Counted from the stretch's first letter, positions 35,215-48,100 are shown. The stretch is 64,000 nt of DNA from Odobenus rosmarus divergens (GCF_000321225.1 NW_004450323.1:4599872-4663871), one strand, 5' to 3'. Numbers and translations: made by a program. The notes: generated from the letters alone by a model not told the origin.

Positions 35215-35757
35215 ATTTAATTCCCAGAGGCAGCTACCAGAGCATTAACTAAATGTCAATTCAGAACCAGCATTACCCTGGTAAGCCTTTGCACACTTCC
35301 CTTCCCAAGAGAGGCACTCTTATGCTGACCTTCAGCCCTGATACTCTCAGAGGCTACAGAGGAAACCTGCTCTCAAGTGTAACACAGGACTCTTGCCCCA
35401 GAATGAATGCCTCCCCCTCTCTCTTCACACCTCTCCATGCACCTGTTGCTTCACTGGTGGGATTGCTGCTGTGCTCCCACATGAGCGCTCAGGCTGAAGA
35501 CCCCTGACCAGCAGGCAGGCTCCAGGTCTCACCAAGAATCTCCCACAGTTTCTTTCTCAGCCCACAGAGTATATAGATGCAGAAACCAGGGCCTGTCCTC
35601 CACTAACTTCTTGTTTGTGGGAACATTTATGGAGAGAAAGTTGGCAAAGTGGAAGCGTGAGCTCTATCTCCTATCAGCTGGGGAGGTGGAGCTTGTTGCC
35701 CCTTGAATAGGACTGAGTCCTCTCAGTGCTCTGGGATAAACTTGTCTTGCCACTCAC

Positions 35758-35885
35758 ATCAGTTCCCAATCCAGCTGAGCCTGGTCAATGTCATCCATCA
35801 GCTTCATCAGCTTCTTCTTAAACTGATGTTCAAAGCGCACATCATCCTCAATAACCAGAGTCTTCTCCAGCTCTCGGTCAATCAC
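35758..35885 (-). CDS. COLGALT2: COLGALT2 coding exon (third from end): acidic EDD motif
   Basis: This 128-nt exon lies between tttacag and gtgagt, starts in phase 0 and reads VIDRELEKTLVIEDDVRFEH, then QFKKKLMKLMDDIDQAQLDW and EL plus AT. The EDD within LVIEDDVRF is the acidic, metal/UDP-sugar-type motif of the GT25 domain, as in the paralogue COLGALT1. Confidence 0.94.
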
Positions 35886-36996
35886 CTGTAAAGATCATCA
35901 GTGGGAAGAGACCTTATGAGAAGTCCAATACCTATTTTTTATTAGGTGAATATATATTAAAAAGTCAAGAGTATAGTAGCACAGTATGTAATAGCTCTTA
36001 ACTGGAGTCTAAGCAAACGCCATCAGTGGTAGACTGGATAAATAAACTGGGATATATTTTCAGCAGTGAGGATGTACGATCTACAATTAAATGCAATGTT
36101 ATAGGTGAATCTCCCGAATGTAATCCTGAGAGGCTATATACCTCAATACCCTATGGTTCCATTCATATACACAAAAGTACAAAAGCAGAAAAAACTATTC
36201 TGTGCTGTTAGAAGTCAAGATGGTGATTACCCTTGGGGACTGTTCCCTAGAAGGAAATACGGAGCACGTGCTTCTGGGGTGCTGGTAACCTGTTTCTTGA
36301 GCTGGGTGCTGGTTGACACGGCTGTATTTTTATTTCATTTGTGAAATTTCGTTGGCCTGTATTTTACGATTTATTTAATTTTGTATGTCTCTATTACATT
36401 TCACTTAAAGTTTAAAGAAAAAAAAATAGGCATAGACTGGGTCGTTCAAAGAGGGAAGGCAATCAAGGGGTCCTTCTTTAGGGACTTTCTCTTTTCTTGT
36501 GGGAACTGACCCTTAATCAAGAGCCCCACACTCCAATACCTCCCTCCATCTAAGCCATGGGTTCAAGTCCTGGCTTTGCCACTTCTTACCTAGACAAGAT
36601 ATTTACTTATTTTCTCGTGGATAAAATGAACCCATGCGTCCTGACCCACTTCATATGATTTGTGTGACTTCTTGTATGAAATCATTTAATAAATGATGAC
36701 ATGCTTGATACATACAATACAAGGCATTCCTACTAAGGATAAGGATACATCAAAAGGAGTGTGGCCTCCTGAACATGGGTATCTTCCCCTGTTATCATCT
36801 CAAGCGGCAACAAGGCTCCCTCTCCCTGTTTGTTGCTGGCCTTGTGTCAGAGGGAGACACGAGGCAACAGAAACTTCCAAGCATACTTCCAGAACAGTTA
36901 CGGCTTCACTTTCTATCTGGCTGTAATTCGCCTACAAAGTCCCACGTTCCTTCCTCCTTATTACAAAACCTCATATCTAAAACAAGCATTATTTAC
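35886..36996 (-). other. COLGALT2 short intron
   Basis: This is an intron of 1.1 kb. A MIR-like stretch lies near 36540-36670 ('gggttcaagtcctggctttg'). Nothing else is recognised. Confidence 0.7.
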
Positions 36997-37129
36997 CTCT
37001 TTCCAGACAGAGTAGTGGCTGAGAAAGCAGCCAATTTCACCCCTGGTGAGAGGCCTAGAGGAGTAGGGATCTCGATATCCAGGCAGCATTTCAATATTCA
37101 GGGCCTTCAGCTGACTTGTGTTGAGTGCT
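36997..37129 (-). CDS. COLGALT2: COLGALT2 coding exon (fourth from end)
   Basis: This 133-nt exon lies between gtcttgcag and gtaaat. After completing Lys it reads [20 protein letters not shown], then [20 protein letters not shown] and [19 protein letters not shown] is a GT25-family hallmark. NTS is a possible N-glycosylation sequon. Confidence 0.95.
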
Positions 37130-38118
37130 CTGCAAGACAGAGACCATGTCTGAAAATTAACAAGTTGAGATGTCCCCCCTACAGAAGCCAGAAAGAGAGA
37201 GTCCTGGATGTTCCTCAAAGCCCTTCTGCGCATTGAGGAAGACTTCTCAGGTTTCCCATCAGCCCTTAGGAGCCCCTCAGGGTTAACGTGTCATGGCAGC
37301 ATTACAAGCTTGCCAAAGACAAGAGGGTGTCTTATACTTGGTATATCCCTCACAATTGCCAACGTATTTCTAAGTATTACCAGTTTTTTGACAGCTTTGA
37401 AAAAGTATTTTCCTAACGAAGGACAAGTGGCTAATAGCATTAAATACTGGAGGGGATGGGGACAGGAAGAACTGTGTACGTGGGCATGTCTTTCCTTTGG
37501 ACCTAATTTTTTTTGAAGGTAAGAACAAAACTAGCAGAGACAATCTTGTGAGCAGAAACAGAGAAGTGACTCCCTACATACAAAGTATTCTCAACAAGAT
37601 TAACAGCTGATTCTCAGAAACCATGGAGGCCAGAAGGCAGTGGGTTGACATATTCAAAGTGCTACCCTGAAAAATACTGTCAACCAAAAATTCTATATCT
37701 CGTCAAACTATCCTTCAAAAATAAAGGAGAAATTAAAATATTTTCACATAAACAAAAACTGAGCATTTGTCACTAGCAGATCCACTCTACAAGAAATACC
37801 AAAGGGAGTTCTAAGGCCGATATAAAAGGAAATTAGAGAGTGACATAAATCCATATAAAGAAATAAAGAGCATGGGGACATGTGACTGCATAGGTAAATA
37901 TAAATGACAGTATAAATGTTTTTCATTGATAACTCTTTTTTTCTCTTTAAATTTTCTGATTTAAATTATAGCTGTGTAAAGCACTAATTGTAAGTCTCTG
38001 TTAAAGGGCGTGTAATATAGAAAGAAGTAAATTGTTTGACAACAATAGAACAAAGGATGGTGAAAGGAATGAAGCAGTATAGAAGCTAAGCTTCTGTAGA
38101 CCACTGAAACTCAGTTGG

Positions 38119-40003
38119 TTCTTTTAATCAAGATATAATTGACATATGACATTATATTAGTTTCAGATATATATTGACTTGATATTTGTATATATTATGA
38201 AATGATCACCGCACTAAGTCTAGTTAACATCTGTCACCCCACATAGTTAAAAAAATTTTTTCCCATGATGAGAACTTTTAAGATCTACTCTCTTAGCAAC
38301 ATTCAAATAAGCAACGCAGTGTTGTTAACTACAGTCACCATGCTGTGCGCAACAGCCCCATGACTTATTTATTTTATAACTGGAAGTTTGTATCGACTCA
38401 CCTCCCTTCATCCATGTTACCCACCTTCCAACACTGCCCCTGGCAATCACCTCTGTTTTCTGTATCTATGAATTTGGGGTTTTTTCTCTTTAGATTCCAC
38501 TTATAAATGAGACCATCTGGTATTTGTGTTTTTCTGTCTGACCTATTTCACTTCGCATAATGCCCTCAAAAGCCATCTATGTTCTTACAAATGGCAGGAC
38601 TTCCTTTTTTAATGGATGAATATTTAATTGTATATATTTATATACACCACATCTTTTTTTAAAATTTTTTATTGTTATGTTAATCACCATACATTACATC
38701 ATTAGTTTTTGATGTAGTGTTCCATGATTCATTGTTTGTGCATAACACCCAGTGCTCCACGCAGAACGTGCCCTCTTTAATACCCATCACCAGGCTAATC
38801 CATCCCCCCACCCCCCACCCCTCTAGAACCCTCAGTTTGTTTTTCAGAGTCCATCGTCTCTCATGGTTCGTTTCCCCCTCCGATTTACTCCCCTTCATTC
38901 TTCCCCTCCTGCTATCTTCTTCTTCTTTTCTTTTTTCTTAACATATATTGCATTATTTGTTTCAGAGGTACAGATCTGTGACTCAACAGTCTTGCACAAT
39001 TCACAGCACTCACCATAGCACATACCCTCCCCAATGTCTATCACCCAGACACCCCATCCCTCCCACCCCACCCCCACTCCAGCAACCCTCAGTTTGTTTA
39101 CTGAGATTAAGAATTCCTCATATCAGCGAGGTCATATGATACATGTCTTTCTCTGATTGACTTATTTCACTCAGCATAACACCTTCTGGTTCCATCCACG
39201 TCATTGCAAATGGCAAGATCTCATTCCTTTTGATGGCTGCAACACCACATCTTTTTTATCCATTCATCCACTGATAGGACTCTTAGGTTGGCTATTGTAA
39301 ATACTGCTGCAATGAACATGGGGGTACATATGTTTTTTTCTTTCTTGAGGTTGTTTTTTCATTTTCTTTGGATAAATCCCCAAAAGTGGAGCTGCTGGAT
39401 CATAGGGTAGTTCTATTTTTAATTTTTTGAGGAACCTCCATACTGTTTTCCATAGTGGCTGCACCAACTCACATTCCTATCAACAGTATATCAGTGTTCC
39501 CCTTTCGTTACATCCTTGTCAACACTTGTTATTTCTCGTCTTTTTGATAATTGCCACTCTGAAAATATGAGGTGATAGCTCACTGTGGTTTGGCTTTGCC
39601 TTCCCCTGGTAATTAGTGAGGTTTAGTACCTTTTAATGTGCCTGTCATCTACCCTTTAATGTACCTGTTGTCCAAAGAATGTCTTCGTTAGAAAAATGTC
39701 TACTTAGATCTTTTGCCCATTTTTTAAATCAAGTCATTTGGGTTTTGTTGTTGTTTATGCTATTGAGTTGTATGAGTCTTTATATATTGTGGAAATTAGC
39801 CCCTTATCAGGTATATGATTTGCAAATATTTTCTCCCATTAGGTAGGTTGCCTTTTCATTTTGTTGATAATTTCTTTTACTATGTAGTCCCACTCGTTTA
39901 TTTTTGCTTTTGGTGTCAAATCCAAAAAAAAAAAAAAAAAAAAAACCATTGGCACAAATAACGTTGAGGACCTTAACCCCTATGTTTTCTTATAGGAGGT
40001 TTG
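38119..40003 (-). mobile_element. Antisense L1 3' part inserted in the host L1
   Basis: The inverted L1 3' UTR and ORF2 end are recognisable by 'aatgatcaccgcactaagtc', 'gctgctggatcatagggtag', 'ttccatagtggctgcaccaa' and 'ccccttatcaggtatatgat'. Host L1 sequence continues on both sides. It is itself split by a younger L1 at 38660-39241, and a 22-base A run (39924-39945) lies near its truncated 5' end. Confidence 0.85.
38660..39241 (-). mobile_element. Young carnivore L1 3' end, nested, antisense
   Basis: A T-rich tail is followed by 'ttattgttatgttaatcacc', 'tgatgtagtgttccatgatt' and 'gtgccctctttaatacccat', the 3' end of a carnivore L1. A perfect 16-bp target duplication 'acaccacatctttttt' (38644-38659 and 39242-39257) shows one 5'-truncated insertion of about 580 bp. 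Confidence 0.92.
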
Positions 40004-40612
40004 TATTAATATAAACCAGATTGCTATACATCGAAATGGTAATTGTAATCTCCATGGCAGTCACTGAGAAAATAACTAAAAATATATAGTAAAAGAAACA
40101 AGAGAATTAAAATGATAGAGTAGAAGGTATCTTTTTAATACAAGAAGGCAATAATGAAGAACAGAGTGACAAAAAAGACGTAAGACATATAGAAAGCAAA
40201 TGGAGACTGGCAGACCTAAATCCTACCCTATCAGTAATTACACTAAATATGAATGGATTAAACCCTAAAATCAAAGGCAGAGCTTAGCAGAATGAGTTTT
40301 TAGGAACATGATTCAACTATGTGCTGTCTACAAGAGACAGACTAGATTCAAAGACACAAATAGGTTTAAAGTGAAAGGATGAAAAAGGATATAACCAGTA
40401 ACCACAAGAGAGTTGAAGGAGCTATATTAATATTTGACAAAGTAAACTTTTAAGCAAAAGCAATTATTAGAGATAAAGATTAATAAAAAATCAACCCATC
40501 AGAAAGACAAAAATTGTAATTATTCATGCACCTTACACCAGAGCAAAAACATGAAGCAAAAACTGAGAAACTGAAAAGAAAGAGACTATTTAACAATAAT
40601 ACTGGGAGACTT

Positions 40613-40809
40613 GGGCGCCTGGGTGGCTCAGTTGGTTGAGCGACTGCCTTCGGCTCAGGTCATGATCCTAGAGTCCCAGGATCGAGTCCCACATCGGGCT
40701 CCCTGCTCAGCGGGGGGTCTGCTTCTCCCTCTGACCCTCTTCCCTCTCGTGCTCTCTGTCTCTCATTCTCTCTCTCAAATAAATAAATAAAATCTTTAAA
40801 AATAATAAT
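40613..40809 (+). mobile_element. SINEC, sense, young and complete
   Basis: It starts 'gggcgcctgggtggctcagt', has 'atcgggctccctgctcagcg' and ends '(aaataaat)aaaatctttaaa' plus (aat)n. A perfect 18-bp target duplication 'aataatactgggagactt' (40595-40612 and 40810-40827) lies within host L1 ORF2. This is the best copy for judging the carnivore lineage. Confidence 0.96.
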
Positions 40810-42198
40810 AATAATACTGGGAGACTTTAATAAGGCACTATAAATAATGGGTAGAACAAGGCAGAAGAACAACAAAGAAACAGAAGACTTGAACAACACC
40901 ACAAACCAGCTAGACCTGACAGATATCTATAGAACATTACACCCAACAGCAGCAAAATACACATTCTTAAGTTCACATGCAACATTCTCTAAGAAAAACC
41001 TTGTGTTAAACCATAAAAACCATATAGATCATAAATTAAGCCTCAGTAATCATATAAGGCATGTTCTCTGACCACAATGGAATTAATTAAAAATCAATAA
41101 CAATTGGAAATTTGGAAAATTCACAAATATGTGAAATTAAACAACGCACTCCCAAATAGCTAATGGGTCAAAGAAGAAATCACAAAAGAAATGAGCCAAT
41201 TAGAGATAGAGATGAATGAAAATGAAAACAAGGCATACCAAAACTTACAGGATGCATAGTGTAGTTCTTGGGAAGGTTAGCTATGGTCATAAATGCCTAT
41301 ATTAAAAAAGAATACCTCAAATGAATAATCTGATCTTCCATTTTAAGAAATGAGAAAAAGGAAGGCAAAGTAAACCCAAAGCAAGCAGAAGGAAAAAATT
41401 AGGACTAGAGTGGAAATAAGTGAAATAGAGAATAGACAAACGATAGAAAAAATCAACAAAACCAAAAAGTTGGTTCTTTGAAAAGATCAACAAAATTGAT
41501 AAACCTTTAGCTAAGCTGATCAAGAAGAAAAAAAAAAAAGGTAGACTCAAATTATTTAAAAAAAGGAATGAAAGAGTGGGCAGACTCTTATTGACGTTAG
41601 GGAAATATAAAGGATTATAAGATAATACTATGAACAATTGTATGCCAACAACTTAAATAACCTAGAAAAAAACTGATGGATTGTTAGAAAATTACAAATC
41701 AATGACTCAAAAAGGAATAGACATTCTGAATACACTTATAACAAGTAAAGCAGTTGAGTTAGTAATAAAATTTCCCACAAAGAAAGACCCATAATCAGTT
41801 AGCTTCTTTGGGGAATTTTGCCAAGCATCTAAAGAATTAACACAAATCTTTCACAAACTTTTCCAAAAGACAGAAGAGGTAGGAACATTTCCCAACTCAT
41901 TCAATGAAGCTAGTATTATCCTGATACCAAAACTAGAAAAAGACATCACAAGAAAACTATAGACCAATATCCTTTATTAATATAGACCCAAAATTCTCAA
42001 GAAAATACTAGCAAACAGAATTCAGCAACATATCAAAACGATTATACACCATGATCAAATGGGATTTATTCAGGATTGTCAGACTTGTTTCACATGTGAA
42101 AATCAATCAATATAATACAGCGTATCAATAGACAAAAAGATCACATGGCTACACAATCATCTCAATAGGCACAGGAAAAGCATTTGACAAAATCCAAC

Positions 42199-42534
42199 TA
42201 TATATGGATTGAATGTTTGTATTCATCCCAAGTTCATAAGTTGATGGTATTAGGAGGTAGGGCCCCAAGTCATGATGGCGAAACTCTCATAAATGAGATT
42301 AGTGCCTTTATAAAAAGAGACATGGGAGAGGGTGCTTCTTCTCTCTTGGCTGTGTTAAGGGAACAGCAAGAAAATAGCATCTACAAACCATAAAAGGGGC
42401 CTCTCACCAGAATCCAACCACACTGGCACCCTGCTCCTGGACTTCTCAGCCTCCAGAACTATGAGAAATAAATGTTTGTTTTTAAGCCACTAGTCTATGG
42501 TAATTTGTTATAGCAACCCAAACTGACAAAGACA
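42199..42534 (+). mobile_element. Solo MaLR-type LTR in L1
   Basis: The phrases 'ttaggaggtagggcc', 'ataaatgagattagtgcctt', 'cagcctccagaactatgaga' and 'gtctatggtaatttgttata' mark an ERVL-MaLR (MST/MLT1-like) LTR. A 5-bp duplication ccaac at 42194-42198 and 42535-42539 brackets it, and host L1 text resumes directly. There is no internal region, so this is a solo LTR. The 69-codon frame at 42184-42393 runs through it and is not a gene. Confidence 0.85.
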
Positions 42535-42848
42535 CCAACACCCTTTCATGATAAAAGCACTCCATTAAATAGGAATAAAAGGGAACTTCTTCTATTCAGG
42601 AAAGGCCAACTATGAAAACCCACCACACACTAATATCATACTTAATGGTGAAAGATTGAGTGCTTCCCCTAATATCAGGAGCAAGACAGGGATGTCCACA
42701 CTATTTCTGTTCAACATTTACTTGAGGATCTAACCAGAGAAATTAGGCAAACAAAATAAGTAAATGATATTCAGATTAGAAAAGAGGAAGTAACACTATC
42801 TACATTTGCAGATGACATAGTCTTGTATATAAAAAATCCTGAGGAGGA

Positions 42849-42849
<1 letters not shown>

Positions 42850-42888
<39 letters not shown>

Positions 42889-42890
42889 AC
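42850..42890 (+). repeat. (CA)n microsatellite
   Basis: About 20 ca units with one interruption, inside degenerate L1 sequence. Confidence 0.95.
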
Positions 42891-43961
42891 TGTGTTAGAA
42901 CTAGTGAGTTCAGCAAGGATGCAGAATATAAGATCAATATGTAAAAATCAATTCTATTTCTATATACTTAGCAGTGAGCAATCTAAAAATGAAATTAGAG
43001 AAACAACTTCATTTACCATAACACCAAAAAGAGTAAAATACTTAGGAATAAATTTAACAAAAGAAACACAAGACTTCTACATACTAAAAACTATAAAAAA
43101 TCATTCAAAGAATTAAAGATCTAAATAAATGGAAAGATATCTCATGATCATGAACCAGAAGACTTCAAGTTATTATGATAGAAATGGTCCCCCCAGCTGA
43201 TCCACAGATTCAATGCAATTCCAATAAAAATCCCAGCTATCTTTTCTTTGTGTAAAATGACAAGCTGATGCTAAAATTCATATGGAAATGCAAGGGATCT
43301 AGAATAGCCTAAACCATCTTGAAAAAGAATAAGAAAGTTAAAGGACTCAGACTTTCTTACATATAAAGGTACAGTCAAATGATAGTGTGGTATTGACATA
43401 AGGACTGACATAATACATCAGTGGAATCCAACTGAGAGTCTAGAAATCAACCCTTATATTTATAGTCAATTGATTTTGAGAAGGGTGATGACAGTTTAAT
43501 GTGAGGGGAGAATAGTCTTTTTAACAAATAGTGCTAAGAGACCCAAACTATGTGCAAAAGAAGGAATCTGAATCCCTATCTCACACCATATAAAATATTA
43601 ACTCAAAATGGAGCAAAAATTGAATGTGAAGAGATCTCTATGAGGTAGAACTATAAAACTCTTAGAAGAAAAGATAGAAATAAGTTTTTGTGACTTTGGA
43701 TTTGGCAATGGGTTCTTAGATATAACACCAAAAGTGGAAGCAACAACAAAAATGTATATTGGGCTTCATCAAAATAAAAAACTTGTTTTGCAATGGATGC
43801 CATTATGAATTGAAAAGACAACACATAGGAGAAAATATTTGCAAATTTTGTATCTGACAAGAGACTTGTATGAGGAACAAATAAAGAACTCTTACAATTC
43901 AATTAGTTTTTCCTGGTCCATGTGGCCTATAAATAAAATTTGGGCTCTTAGGTATTTGAAG

Positions 43962-44278
43962 CAGTGGTTCCCAAACTCTCATGCACCAAAGAAAATGTTG
44001 CCAGATTTAGCAAGTAAAACATGGAGCATCCAGTCAAATTTAAATTTCATATAAACAATGAATAATTTCTTAGTGTAAGCCCATGCAATGTTTGGGATGA
44101 ATTTAACTGAGTGTCCTATATTTTATGTGGCAACCTTACCTAAGAATCACCTTGAGGCTTCTTAAGTTCAGATTCCCAGGTCCTGATTCAGCAGCCCTGG
44201 GCTGGGACTCAGGAAGCTGCTCTCTCTTAACCCTGGAGACCTGACATGGGTGTCCAGGCCACATTTTGAGAAACTCTG
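43962..44278 (+). mobile_element. MER5A-like hAT element with a second element nested inside
   Basis: It starts 'cagtggttcccaaactctc', has 'taagaatcaccttgaggctt' and 'cctgattcagcag', and ends 'cacattttgagaaactctg'. At 43997-44134 a short element with inverted ends ('gttgccagatttagc' and 'attttatgtggcaac') interrupts it. Both are old, non-coding DNA transposons. Confidence 0.75.
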
Positions 44279-45008
44279 ATTAAATTCTCTAAAAGTCATA
44301 AGAAGCTCCACAATAGCTTCTAGCCATACTCCTTAGAACCATTCACATTCCAAACTAACAAAAAACACGGAACTGTAGGTTTTGCAAAAATCTACGCCTT
44401 GAAATAAAGTGTCAAATAAAAGGGTAAAGGAAAGCAAAATAATAAACAACAGCTATAGCAAAACTCTTGAAGGAATTCAACGAAGTTCCCTGTGGGACTT
44501 TCCTGCCATATTCTTGGGAAAGGTGATCAGCCCAGGCAGGCTATGGTAAGATCTCACACAACAGGATATACAGATCGTTATGCATTTTTCCTCACTTATT
44601 CTCCTCAGGTGGCCCAAGTTTGGCCACTTTGCTCTAAATCAGGCTCTAAATGCAACTCTAAATGCACTCCTTCCAGTATACTTTGGAAAGCTGGAAACCA
44701 CCACAACCATTGCAAAAACCCCCCGAGAAAGGGGAAAATCACTTCCACTGTGAGCCTTCAGCATAATGAAGGCCGGAGTTCGCTGGATGGTGAGTGGATT
44801 TCAGGCCTACTCTACATGGTGAAATTGATTTAAATGCTGCTATCATTCATAAAGCTTTTCCCAAAGTAGGCTGCATGTGGCCGTTATAACAATGGGTCTA
44901 TCTTCTGATGACTCTAGATTCCTCCCGCTGAGCACTAACCCTCTGTCAGAGAGGGCACCTCCCCACTCCAGCCATATCTGCGAGGATTCAAGAAAAAACC
45001 CAACCCAC

Positions 45009-45115
45009 TTTCCATCCACAGCCTCGACGATCTTGACCTCAATCTCTTGCTCGTACAGGGTGCGTAACATCCGGTCCCGCCTGTCCTTTCTGCGCTTGAG
45101 GTTGATCATGAAAAT
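45009..45115 (-). CDS. COLGALT2: COLGALT2 coding exon (fifth from end): start of GT25 domain
   Basis: This 107-nt exon lies between tgtgttag and gtgggt. It reads [20 protein letters not shown] then [15 protein letters not shown] plus AA. FMINL followed by a very basic helix is the N-terminal signature of the GT25 domain. Confidence 0.94.
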
Positions 45116-48100
45116 CTAACACAGAAAGAAAAAAGGAAAAGAAACACAGATTATTCCAGTCTTACTTTAGGCTGTTTGAAAAGTTAAGTAAATGTAAGGA
45201 CCAAAGTTTTAATTAGAATAAGGAGTGGAAGAAAATAGGGAAAACCGTGGTGAAGATCTGTTTATATTTCATATCAAGTCAAATGATATTAATTCAAACA
45301 GAATGACTTTCAAAACTGAACCATCTGTGGTGACTTCACCCTCTCTTTGTTTCTCTGACGCTTGTTGGTGGACAGGTTTGCCATGTTCTTGAGATAGGAA
45401 AGTTCAAAAAAACTACCCTTCAGGAGGCCAAGTGCGAATTAAACCCCAAACAGAAGACTCTGAGGTAGGAGGCAATTGGGCAAGTGTGTTAGATTTGTCA
45501 GCCGACCTAAGTCTACAGCCTGACTGTTATTTACTAAGTGTCTGCCTTGGCCCAGTTCCCATGTCTCAGTTTCCTCATCTGTAAAACTGGGTTGATACTG
45601 GTCCTATCTCATGGGTTCTAAACATTAGCTATGCTTAAAGTTCATATCCACTCTAATAAATTTCAAGTCATTCAAGGAATGAGAAAAATCTAGTCTTAAC
45701 ACATTCCTTGCATTTCCAAAGGTTCCAAACAGAATTATCAAGGTCTCAATGTTAAGAGCTTCCTGACCAGAATTGTTCAACTCCCCTAGAGATAAGGGAA
45801 TTTCTCTGAAAGAAGTAAAGAGAAGGGACCCTACCTTTGGAGGCAGCCCTTTGATGGAAGGGAGAAATGGAAAAGCATCATTTCCACATCATACTAGTCC
45901 ATGAAGTCCCCAAGAATATGCATCCAGATTCCTGCCCAAGGGGGTTGGGTCCATCTTTAGTCCCTCATCTTAGCCCCTACATTCCTGATGGCTGCCCTAA
46001 ACACATACATATCATGAAGCCATGGCAGGGAGTTATGGAGAGTGAGACAGTGCTGACAACTCTCAGATTTAAGGAGCCACAGAAATACCTCAAGACTCAT
46101 GAACACTGTTACAGGTAAATATGTGTATTCCCAAGGTCCTTTTGCTACAAGCAGTAACAAACTCGCTCTGAACATTAAATTAGTCCTCTAAGGTACGAGA
46201 CTTCAGCTGCCAGCAAGAAATACTGATGACACGTAGCATGGAAAAGGAGAAACCCATAGGAATAAGTTGAATGACATTGGCTTCATCCTGACTTAACCAC
46301 CAGACGACTTTGAGGAAGACAATGAATGCTTCAGGGTCCAGTTCGCTTGTTCATTAAAGGGGGCGTTGAACAACTTCATCTCGCAAGTACAACACAGATT
46401 AAAATGCCTATGGCATGTGGTTTAGATAAAGCTTGCTTTATGCCATGCCTAGAATAAAGAAGAAACTATGTCTTGTAACCAGCCTGGCGTTCAGACTTTA
46501 CTGGAGATGAAGCTTTGGTTCACATTGTCATTCTGAATGTAATCGTCACTATGTTCTATGTTTTACTGGATCAAAAGCTACACTAAAATTTCAACCCTTC
46601 CTTCCAAAATATTCTCACTTCCATCCATGTGTAAAGCTTTGAGCAAAGAAAATGATGGGAAAACAAGATGTCCTCTTGAAAGAAATTATCCACCTAATTT
46701 AGGGCAAAGTGAATACGGTGCATCATGATTTCATTACTTCTCTTGATTACCTGAGTATTTTTTTTTAAACATAATTTCTGTGGTGACTGTATTTGCCTTG
46801 TTGCTTGGGACTTCATAACTTAATGGGTTGTGTTCTTTTACATTTCACATTCTTCCTGTTTAGGATCACAGTGTGATGGGCCATGTTTCATCCCACAATT
46901 TTAAAAGATATGGAAAGGAAGGGGCATTTCCTCCTGTGTGTACATGGAGCTGCCCGAGGTCACTCCAGGAGAACAAAAACAAACCCAAACAAACCCCTCC
47001 CCCCAAATGAACAGAAATACAACAAAAAGTCCCCTCAAACCAGAGACCTCTAGTCTGGGAAGACTTTTGTAAATAATCATTCAGTCCCAGCTTCTGCCAG
47101 GACAAGTGCAGTGAAAATTGTAACCATGAAGGAAAAACACAGACGGCTTGCTCGTACTTAGTGAATAGTAAACAGAGAAAGAGCCACAGAGCCAAATGCA
47201 ACCCAGACACTACCAACAAGGTCATGGAGTTCTGGGAGAACGAGAAAGGCCCGTTAAAATCCCTTTTTCCACCATCTTATCTCTGTTCTAGAGCCCAGGG
47301 TAATTATTTCCTGCACCTGTATCACGACCTAGAGTTGGCATTTTCCAAAAGACTTCTAAGGTGACCCAGTCCTTACACACCCATCCAAATGGAAGACCAG
47401 AGCTAGAAGATCCTGGTTTTGCCCCATTTGATTTCCTTCGGCTTGGTCCCCATAGGAATGTGTTTAACCAGAAAAATGAATCTATGTGAAGACACTTGTG
47501 TTCTTTCACCTGGAGAACTGAAGGCTGATGAGGGTTGCAGGGAAGGACAGCACTAGTAAGATGTGGAAGTCGGGACAGTGCGTGGTGTGGACCAAACTTT
47601 TCCGCAGCCGCAGTTGTTTTTAAAAATTATTTGCACTTTATTCTAATTCCTCTCTTCCACATTAAAATCCTCTCTTCTCATTCTGCCCTCTGTGGAAACA
47701 GCATCATAGCTGCTAACTCTTTCTATTTAGTATTCATGAAATACTCTTTCCAATTCCTGAAGCCCAGATTCACATCAATTTTTTAAAAGAAATACCAATG
47801 CCCATCCCAGGAGCTTTTAGATGGCTATACCTGGGGACATGTGTGACCCAGCACAGAATGATAAGCAAGGCTTTTTCTTTCACTGGAGCGATGGCAAGAG
47901 CACACAGCGCAAAACCTGGCCTGTAACATACCCAGAATCCATGGAAAAGTTCTATCTCAGTGTGTGGATTCCTGAGGCACCATCCTACCCTTTAGATCAC
48001 CAGAGTCTTGAGTACTGATCAGCAGCTACACAACATAAGGGACCCGCAAAGGGTTCAGTGACTTGGAGTCACACTTCGGCCACTCCCAAGTAGCTGTTGT

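Larger units (their letters stand above)
32192..35757 (-). other. COLGALT2 intron with SINEs, hAT relic and purine tract
   Basis: A hAT-like relic (about 33195-33772) is split by a SINE (33349-33528). Further SINEs lie at about 33894-34069 and 34277-34469, with a (GAAA)n run at 34070-34111. A purine-rich tract covers 35084-35214. Nothing else is recognised. Confidence 0.7.
37555..43905 (+). mobile_element. Old L1 (host), sense, interrupted by later insertions
   Basis: Sense L1 text begins near 'cagaaaccatggaggccaga' and 'ctgtcaaccaaaaattctat'. It breaks off at about 38118, resumes near 40004 ('ataaaccagattgctataca', 'ggtaattgtaatctccatgg') and continues through ORF2 ('caacaaaattgataaacctt', 'cttcatcaaaataaaaaact') to about 43905. 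ORF2 is riddled with stops and the 3' end is missing, so it cannot move. Confidence 0.85.
37130..45008 (-). other. COLGALT2 intron filled by nested L1 elements
   Basis: About 6.3 kb of this 7.9-kb intron is an old L1 with later insertions. A nested DNA-transposon pair follows at 43962-44278. The flanks 37130-37540 and 44290-45008 show nothing I recognise. Confidence 0.8.

Noticed and set aside
40860..41071. Frame resembling an ORF2 protein segment at 40847-41071, and similar frames to 43.1 kb
   Set aside because: These are remnants of L1 ORF2 in a decayed element with many stops. They are not host genes and not an active element.
46866..47225. 119-codon minus-strand frame in a COLGALT2 intron
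   Set aside because: It is hydrophobic-looking but without family match, conserved motif or exon signals. Its length is within chance expectation.
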